Assembly: GCF_030063355.1 (NCBI RefSeq)
Contig: NZ_JASISZ010000010.1
Location: forward strand, 1-64,000
Origin: Streptomyces sp. PH10-H1
GTDB lineage: Bacteria > Actinomycetota > Actinomycetes > Streptomycetales > Streptomycetaceae
DNA: 64,000 bases
Direction of reading: 5' to 3'
Both the position numbers and the translations under genes were made by a program. Positions 57,331 to 64,000 of the stretch are shown here, piece after piece (the stretch's first letter is position 1; each line of letters starts with the position of its first letter). The notes beneath the pieces were generated by a model, which saw only the letters and a list, made by a program, of their open reading frames with translations, did not search any database and was not told the origin of the DNA.

Positions 57331-59025
57331 GTGCCGCACACGCTCGACGCTTCCGCGGTGCGCGCGTGGTGCCGACTGGCCCTCCAGGCGCTGGGCCGGG
57401 CCCGCGAGGAGATCGACGCGATCAACGTCTATCCGGTCGCCGACGGGGACACCGGCACCAATCTGTATCTGACGATGGAATCCGCCGCGCAGTCCGTCGA
57501 GGCGGTATTCGACGGTCACGGCGCCTCCGGTGCCCGGCCCGACCTCGCCCAGGCCTTCGGCGCCATGGCCCACGGCGCCCTGATAGGAGCCCGCGGCAAC
57601 TCCGGCACCATCCTCGCGCAGCTGCTGCGCGGCATGACGGAGGTCCTCACGGAGGGCGGCAGCGACGCGGAACTGCTGCGCAGGGCACTGCGCAGGGCCG
57701 CCGGATCCGCGTATCTGGCGGTCGCCCACCCCGTCGAGGGCACGATGCTCACCGTCGCCACCGAGGCGGCCGGCGCCGCGGAACGCCATGAGGGCGGGCT
57801 GGTGGCCGTCGCGAGAGCCGCCCACGAGGGTGCTCGCATCGCGCTCGCGGCCACCCCGGGGCAGCTCGACGTGCTCGACCGGGCCGGCGTCGTGGACGCG
57901 GGCGGGCGCGGGCTGGTGGCGGTGCTCGGCGCGCTCGTCGACGCGCTCTCCGGCGAGGTGCCGATGGGGCCGCTGGCCGACTACGCGACCGCCGTCCCGT
58001 ACGGCTGCGGCGGGAGCGAAGGACCCGACCCCCACATCGTCCCCGGCGGCCCCGCCTTCGAGGTGATCTACCTGCTGGAGGCGGCGGACGCCGCCCTGCC
58101 CGCTCTGCGCGGCCGCCTGGACGGCCTCGGGGACTCCCTGGTGGTCGTCGGCGGCGACGGACTGTGGAACGTCCACGTCCACGTGGACGACGCGGGAGCC
58201 GCCATCGAGGCCGGAATCGAGGCCGGCCGCCCCTACCGGATCCGGGTCACCCACTTCGGCGACCAGTCCCGCGACCGGCCCGACACCGAGGCCGACACCC
58301 GCGCCCGCCCGGCCTCCGGTGCCCGGCACCAGGAGCCGGACAGCGTGAGGCCGCGAGAGCGCGTGCGGCGCGCGGTCGTCGCCGTCGTACGGGGCGACGG
58401 GCTGGCCGAACTCTGCGCGCAGGCCGGCGCGACCGTCGTCGCCGTACGGCCCGGCGACCCGCCCGCCAGCGGTGAGATCGCGGCCGCGATCCGCCGGGCG
58501 AACGCCCGCGAGGTGGTGCTCCTCCCGAACGACGCGGAACTGCGGCACGCCGCGGGCGTCGCCGCGGACCGGGCCCGAGCCGACGGCGTACGGGTCGCCC
58601 TCATCCCCACCCGCTCCCCGGTCCAGGGCATCGCCGCGCTCGCCGTCCACGAGCCCGCACGGCGCTTCGACGAGGACGTCGTCGCCATGACCTCGGCGGC
58701 CGGCGCCACCCGCTACGCCGAACTGGCCGTCGCCGAGCACCAGTCCTGGACCATGGCCGGCATCTGCCAGGCCGGCGACGTCCTCGGCCTGATCGACGGC
58801 GATGTCGCGGTCATCGGCGGAAACCTCGTCGAGACCGGCACCATCGTCCTGGACCGGATGCTCGCCGCGGGCGGCGAGATGGTCACCCTCGTCCTCGGCG
58901 CCGACGCCCCGCCGGATCTCGCGGACCGCATCGAGGCCCACGTCCAGGGCAGCCACCTCGCGGTGGACACCGTCGTCTACCAGGGCGGCCAGCAGACCTG
59001 CCCGCTGCTCATCGGCGTGGAGTAG
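57331..59025 (+). CDS. DAK2/DegV-type fatty-acid kinase (FakA-like) protein
   Basis: This 564-residue protein has an N-terminal DhaL-like kinase domain (AINVYPVADGDTGTNLYLTM, ARGNSGTILAQLLRGM, HPVEGTMLTVATEA, DAGGRGLVAVLGALVDAL). A middle domain (EVIYLLEAADAALPALRGRL) and a C-terminal DUF1949/phosphatase-like half (VVLLPNDAELRHAAG, GLIDGDVAVIGGNLVETG) follow. The closest described relatives are FakA kinases, which with FakB phosphorylate free fatty acids. The Asp-rich metal site DGDTGTN is intact. GTG 57331 has GGAGG upstream. recG follows; this pairing is common in many bacteria. Confidence 0.87.
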   Translation: MPHTLDASAVRAWCRLALQALGRAREEIDAINVYPVADGDTGTNLYLTMESAAQSVEAVFDGHGASGARPDLAQAFGAMAHGALIGARGNSGTILAQLLRGMTEVLTEGGSDAELLRRALRRAAGSAYLAVAHPVEGTMLTVATEAAGAAERHEGGLVAVARAAHEGARIALAATPGQLDVLDRAGVVDAGGRGLVAVLGALVDALSGEVPMGPLADYATAVPYGCGGSEGPDPHIVPGGPAFEVIYLLEAADAALPALRGRLDGLGDSLVVVGGDGLWNVHVHVDDAGAAIEAGIEAGRPYRIRVTHFGDQSRDRPDTEADTRARPASGARHQEPDSVRPRERVRRAVVAVVRGDGLAELCAQAGATVVAVRPGDPPASGEIAAAIRRANAREVVLLPNDAELRHAAGVAADRARADGVRVALIPTRSPVQGIAALAVHEPARRFDEDVVAMTSAAGATRYAELAVAEHQSWTMAGICQAGDVLGLIDGDVAVIGGNLVETGTIVLDRMLAAGGEMVTLVLGADAPPDLADRIEAHVQGSHLAVDTVVYQGGQQTCPLLIGVE

Positions 59026-59117
59026 CCGTATCCATCGCGGCTTCGACAGCGGCGCGGCCTCCGGGCCAGCCGCTGGGCGCCGACGAATGTCGGTCCCATA
59101 GGCCAAGATGGACGGCG

Positions 59118-61310
59118 ATGTCTGCTGCCCTTGACGAATCACTGCGCAAAGTCGTCGGAGACCGCACCGCGAAGGTGCTCGCCGACCACCTCGACCTGCA
59201 CACCGTCGGCGATCTGCTGCACCACTACCCGCGCCGGTACGCCGAACGCGGAGAGCTCACGCGCCTCGCCGACCTGCCGCTCGACGAACACGTCACCGTC
59301 GTCGCGGAGGTCGCCAAGGCGGACAAGAGGACGTACAACGGAGGGACCGGCGTCCGGCTGGAAGTCGTCGTCACCGACGGCAGCGGGTCGCTGACGCTGG
59401 TGTTCTTCAGCAAGGCGGCGCACGCGCACGCCCACCGGCTGATCCCCGGCCGCCGTGGCATGTTCTCCGGCAAGGTGTCGGTCTTCAACCGCACGCGGCA
59501 GCTCGCGCACCCCGACTACCAGCTGCTCGACGCGGACGACGGCAAGGACGGCGGGGAAGCGGCCGCGTTGTTCGCGAACCAGCAGATCCCGCTCTACCCG
59601 GCGTGCAAGCAGATCAGCTCCTGGCAGATCGCCCAGTCCGTGCAGACGGTTCTCAACTCGATGGAGGCCACCGGCTGGGCGGGCGTCGGCGAACCGCTGC
59701 CGGCCGCGCTGCGCGAGGCGCGCGGTCTCGCCCCGCTCTCCGAGGCGCTGGAGAAGGTCCACCGGCCGCGCACCAAGGCCGATATCGCCGAGGCCAGGGA
59801 CCGGCTGAAATGGGACGAGGCATACGTCCTCCAGGTCGCGCTGGCCCGCCGCCGGGCCGCCGATTCCGCGCTGCCCGCCACCCCGCGCACCCCGCGCGCC
59901 GACGGGCTGATGACCACCTTCGACGCCCGGCTGCCGTTCACCCTCACCGAGGGCCAGCTGAAGGTCTCGGCGGAGATCTTCCATGACCTCTCGACCGACC
60001 ACCCCATGCACCGCCTCCTGCAGGGCGAGGTCGGCTCCGGCAAGACGCTGGTGGCCCTGCGCGCCATGCTCGCCGTCGTCGACTCCGGCGGCCAGGCCGC
60101 GATGCTCGCACCGACCGAAGTGCTCGCGCAGCAGCACCACCGGTCGATCACCGAGATGATGGGCGACCTCGCGGGCGGCGGCATGCTCGGCGGGGCGGAG
60201 AACGCCACCAAGATCGTGCTGCTCACCGGCTCCATGGGGGTGCCCGCCCGCCGCCAGGCGCTGCTCGACCTGATCAGCGGGGACGCCGGGATCGTGATCG
60301 GCACGCATGCGCTGATCGAGGACAAGGTCCAGTTCCACGATCTGGGCCTGGTCGTGGTCGACGAGCAGCACCGCTTCGGCGTCGAGCAGCGGGACGCGCT
60401 GCGCGCCAAGTCAGCCAAACCCCCGCACCTGCTGGTGATGACCGCGACCCCGATCCCGCGCACGGTCGCCATGACCGTCTTCGGCGATCTGGAGACCTCC
60501 GTCCTGGACCAGCTGCCCGCGGGCCGCTCGCCGATCGCCACCCATGTCGTCCCCGCGAAGGACAAGCCGCACTTCCTGTCCCGCGCCTGGGAACGGGTTC
60601 GCGAGGAGGTCGAGAACGGCCATCAGGCGTACGTGGTCTGCCCGCGCATCGGCGACGAGGAGGACGCGAAGAAGAAGCCGGACGACGCGGAGCGCCGGCC
60701 GCCGCTGGCCGTCCTCGACATCGCCGAGCAGCTCGCCAAGGGGCCGCTGGCCGGGCTGCGGGTCGAGATTCTGCACGGCAGGATGCAGCCGGACGCCAAG
60801 GACGACGTGATGCGCCGGTTCGCCGCCGGCCGGGTGGACGTCCTCGTGGCGACCACGGTCATCGAGGTCGGCGTCAACGTCCCGAACTCCACTGTCATGG
60901 TGATCATGGACGCCGACCGCTTCGGCGTCTCACAGCTCCACCAGCTGCGCGGCCGGGTAGGCCGCGGCTCCGCCCCGGGCCTCTGCCTGCTCGTCTCCGA
61001 GGCGCACGAGGCGAGCCCCGCCCGGCAGCGCCTCGCCGCCGTCGCCGCGACCCTGGACGGCTTCGAGCTGTCCCGTGTCGACCTGGAGCAGCGCCGCGAG
61101 GGCGACGTCCTCGGCCAGGCCCAGTCCGGCACCCGCTCGTCCCTGCGCATGCTGACCGTCATCGACGACGAGGAGGTCATCGCCGCCGCCCGTGACGAGG
61201 CCACCGCCCTGGTCGCCGCCGACCCGGATCTGGCCGGCCACCCGGACCTCCGCAGCGCCCTGGAGAGCCTGCTCGACGCGGACCGCGAGGAGTACCTCGA
61301 CAAAGGCTGA
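59118..61310 (+). CDS. recG: ATP-dependent DNA helicase RecG
   Basis: This 730-residue helicase remodels stalled forks and Holliday junctions. The N-terminal wedge (OB) domain occupies about residues 60-160 (TVVAEVAKADKRTYNGGTG). Helicase motif I is GEVGSGKTLVALRAM near residue 305, and the DExH motif is VVDEQHRFGVEQR near 414. TATPIPRT, and motifs V-VI with TTVIEVGVNVPN and QLHQLRGRVGRG, follow. ATG 59118. The chain is longer than E. coli RecG (693) mainly through an insertion before motif I. Confidence 0.96.
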   Translation: MSAALDESLRKVVGDRTAKVLADHLDLHTVGDLLHHYPRRYAERGELTRLADLPLDEHVTVVAEVAKADKRTYNGGTGVRLEVVVTDGSGSLTLVFFSKAAHAHAHRLIPGRRGMFSGKVSVFNRTRQLAHPDYQLLDADDGKDGGEAAALFANQQIPLYPACKQISSWQIAQSVQTVLNSMEATGWAGVGEPLPAALREARGLAPLSEALEKVHRPRTKADIAEARDRLKWDEAYVLQVALARRRAADSALPATPRTPRADGLMTTFDARLPFTLTEGQLKVSAEIFHDLSTDHPMHRLLQGEVGSGKTLVALRAMLAVVDSGGQAAMLAPTEVLAQQHHRSITEMMGDLAGGGMLGGAENATKIVLLTGSMGVPARRQALLDLISGDAGIVIGTHALIEDKVQFHDLGLVVVDEQHRFGVEQRDALRAKSAKPPHLLVMTATPIPRTVAMTVFGDLETSVLDQLPAGRSPIATHVVPAKDKPHFLSRAWERVREEVENGHQAYVVCPRIGDEEDAKKKPDDAERRPPLAVLDIAEQLAKGPLAGLRVEILHGRMQPDAKDDVMRRFAAGRVDVLVATTVIEVGVNVPNSTVMVIMDADRFGVSQLHQLRGRVGRGSAPGLCLLVSEAHEASPARQRLAAVAATLDGFELSRVDLEQRREGDVLGQAQSGTRSSLRMLTVIDDEEVIAAARDEATALVAADPDLAGHPDLRSALESLLDADREEYLDKG

Positions 61311-61394
61311 ACGGCCTTGCTGAGCAGGCTGATTGTCAGTGCCCCCTGAGAGAATGGACGTAGTCCAAGTCGATGGACCTTTGGGGGCAAAAGC

Positions 61395-61913
61395 ATGTCG
61401 TTCCGTCATCTCAACGAACTGCCGCTCGGCGACAAGGTCTTCCGGATCGAGCTCGCCAGCGACGACGACACCACCGTCACTCTCACCCTCTCCGGCTGGA
61501 GTGAGGAAGACCCCGGCACCCTCCTCGCCTCCGGCGACCTGCGCCTGCCCATGGCGGATGTCCCGTCCCTGCGGATCGCGCTCAACCGCGCGCTGCGCGC
61601 CCTGGCCCTCGTCGCCGACGTATCGGAACCGATCCCCGACCGTGACGTGCTCCGTGAGCTCTTCCCCGGCCACGGCGCCCCCTGGGTGCCGCAGCACGAG
61701 GAGGAACTGCTGCGCCGGTTCCACGACAGCGAGACCGTTGCCCGGATAGCCGCCCGCTTCGGGCGGACGCCGGATTCGGTCCGCACCAAACTGCGTGAGC
61801 TGGGTCACGACCCGCGCCGCCCCGAGTACTGCCCGCCCGACGGCTGCCTCTCCTGGTCCCGATACGCCTCCGCCTCCCTGGTGGGAGCCGTGGAGGAGCC
61901 CGGCTCGGAGTGA
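61395..61913 (+). CDS. conserved-looking protein with C-terminal HTH, unknown function
   Basis: This 172-residue protein has a beta-rich N-terminal half (LPLGDKVFRIELASDDDTTV) and a helix-turn-helix near residues 108-135 (DSETVARIAARFGRTPDSVRTKLRELG), of the Myb/GcrA-like kind. The end contains PEYCPPDGCLSW with two cysteines. GGGGGC precedes ATG 61395. It lies between recG and rsmD in the same direction. No function assigned; DNA binding is possible. Confidence 0.75.
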   Translation: MSFRHLNELPLGDKVFRIELASDDDTTVTLTLSGWSEEDPGTLLASGDLRLPMADVPSLRIALNRALRALALVADVSEPIPDRDVLRELFPGHGAPWVPQHEEELLRRFHDSETVARIAARFGRTPDSVRTKLRELGHDPRRPEYCPPDGCLSWSRYASASLVGAVEEPGSE

Positions 61914-61982
61914 CTCCGTATCGTGGGGGAACGACGTTGCTCGCGTCGTTTCCCCCACGATGTCGAGGACGTGACCGACGAG

Positions 61983-63070
<1,088 letters not shown>

Positions 63071-63127
63071 AGTCTGCATGTCCCGTCCGGACCCGGCCGG
63101 GCCCCGCCGAGGAAAGACTGACGCCCC

Positions 63128-64000
63128 GTGGACGTGCAGAAGAAGCTCGACGAGATCGTCGCGGCCATCGAAGGCGCGCGGTCCATGCCGATGTCCGCCT
63201 CCTGCGTGGTCAACCGCGCCGAGCTGCTGAGCAGGCTCGAGGAGGTGCGCTCGGCGCTCCCCGACTCGCTGTCGCAGGCCGAAGCACTGCTCGGCGGCCG
63301 TGAGCAGATGGTCGAGGACGCCCGCCTCGAAGCGAACCGGATCATCGAGTCCGCGCACGCCGAGCGCGGCTCGCTGATCTCGGACACCCAGGTCGCCCGG
63401 CAGTCCCAGGGCGAGGCGGAGCGGATCGTGGCCGAGGCCCGCCGTGAGGCGGAGGAGATCCGCGCCGAGGCCGACGACTACGTGGACAGCAAGCTCGCCA
63501 ATTTCGAGGTCGTCCTCACCAAGACCATCGGCTCCGTCGACCGGGGCCGCGAGAAGCTGCTCGGCCAGGGTCCCGGCCTGGACGAGCAGGGCTACGAGGA
63601 CGCGGACGCCCCCGAACGCAGCGCCGACCCGGAGACCCTGCGCCGCCGGGCCGACGACTATGTGGCCACGAAGCTCGGAGCCTTCGAGGCGGTGCTCTCC
63701 AAGACCCTGGAGGCCGTCGGCCGCGGCCGGCTGAAACTGACCGGCCACAGCGTCGAGGACGAGCTGGGCGCCCACATGGCGGCCCAGGACGCCGCGGACG
63801 CGGCGGCCGGCCACCAGACCGACGCCGAGTTCATGGCGGGCCTGGCGGCCCCGGTCCCCGAGCAGGCCCAGCAGACGGACTACACGTACGACGCGACGCC
63901 CGTCCCCGCCCCCGACTACGGCTACCAGCAGCAGGAGTACGTCCAGCAGGCCGCGTACTCCGACCCGTACGCCGCACAGCAGCAGGGCTACCCGGAGCAG
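63128..64000 (+). CDS. DivIVA-like coiled-coil cell-division protein (partial)
   Basis: From GTG 63128 the frame is open to the right edge (291 codons), so the C-terminus is missing. The N-terminal part has MDVQKKLDEIVAAIEGARSM and a long charged coiled coil (EANRIIESAHAERGSLISDT, ERIVAEARREAEEIRAEADD), as in actinobacterial cell-division-initiation/DivIVA-like proteins found beside coaD. Two segments repeat each other (around 63472-63570 and 63649-63738). The end is Gln/Tyr-rich (DYGYQQQEYVQQAAYSDPYA). Role in wall growth is inferred from family. Confidence 0.85.
   Translation, partial: MDVQKKLDEIVAAIEGARSMPMSASCVVNRAELLSRLEEVRSALPDSLSQAEALLGGREQMVEDARLEANRIIESAHAERGSLISDTQVARQSQGEAERIVAEARREAEEIRAEADDYVDSKLANFEVVLTKTIGSVDRGREKLLGQGPGLDEQGYEDADAPERSADPETLRRRADDYVATKLGAFEAVLSKTLEAVGRGRLKLTGHSVEDELGAHMAAQDAADAAAGHQTDAEFMAGLAAPVPEQAQQTDYTYDATPVPAPDYGYQQQEYVQQAAYSDPYAAQQQGYPEQ

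Overview
The window is high-GC (roughly 70%) DNA with strong GC-rich third-codon bias, frequent GTG/TTG starts, several probable leaderless genes, TAT signal peptides, two conservons (cvnABCD) and a lysine-tailed HU protein. This points firmly to a Streptomyces or very close actinobacterial chromosome, in the conserved core rather than an arm. From memory the gene order resembles the SCO5518-SCO5569 stretch of S. coelicolor. I see no phage, transposase, integrase or CRISPR array.

Layout. 1-3.5 kb: a PucR-type regulator (cut by the left edge) divergent from proline dehydrogenase and P5C dehydrogenase. 3.8 kb: a 31-codon ORF and a large palindromic terminator. 4.0-5.6 kb: secreted purple acid phosphatase with a possible PHO box. 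5.8-8.1 kb: leuB and ilvE. 8.2-13.9 kb: an NCS1 permease divergent from an orphan urease-like pair (gamma-beta fusion, then alpha), agmatine deiminase and a TetR regulator. 14-15.4 kb: MHS-type MFS symporter. 15.4-17.3 kb: citramalate synthase behind a probable attenuator. 17.5-18.4 kb: a decayed XRE/ATP-binding protein pair. 18.4-24.7 kb: an amino-sugar/glycosaminoglycan set (class II aldolase, SIS isomerase, GH35 beta-galactosidase, PL8 lyase) with a DasR-like site. 24.8-29.3 kb: GNAT, two CitE-type lyases, and accB-accE. 29.4-39.8 kb: two tandem conservons. 40.4 kb: a 60-residue ORF with an internal repeat. 40.7-43 kb: FAH-family hydrolase and gltX. 43-44 kb: a HAD remnant and five tRNAs (Gln, Glu, Glu, Gln, Glu). 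44.1-46.2 kb: a MerR regulator divergent from a DUF4188 protein, then ndgR divergent from leuCD (46.3-48.3 kb). 48.5-50.6 kb: a small protein, hupS, an OB-like protein and cofC. 50.7-51 kb: 129-bp tandem repeats. 51-54 kb: plsC, gpsA and ddl. 54-57 kb: DUF3515 protein, a RAM-domain protein, thiL, thiD and rpmB. 57-64 kb: FakA-like kinase, recG, an unknown protein, rsmD, coaD and a DivIVA-like protein cut by the right edge.

How the genes work together. Branched-chain amino-acid synthesis is unusually well represented (leuB, ilvE, cimA, ndgR, leuC, leuD). The two conservons probably build membrane-associated sensor/GTPase complexes. The carbohydrate set looks built for breaking down hexosamine-containing polysaccharide. 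The least explained units are the orphan urease/agmatine deiminase module, the repeat-bearing 60-residue ORF beside the conservons, and the homogenised cvnB pair. All family assignments are read from motifs by eye; no database search was run.
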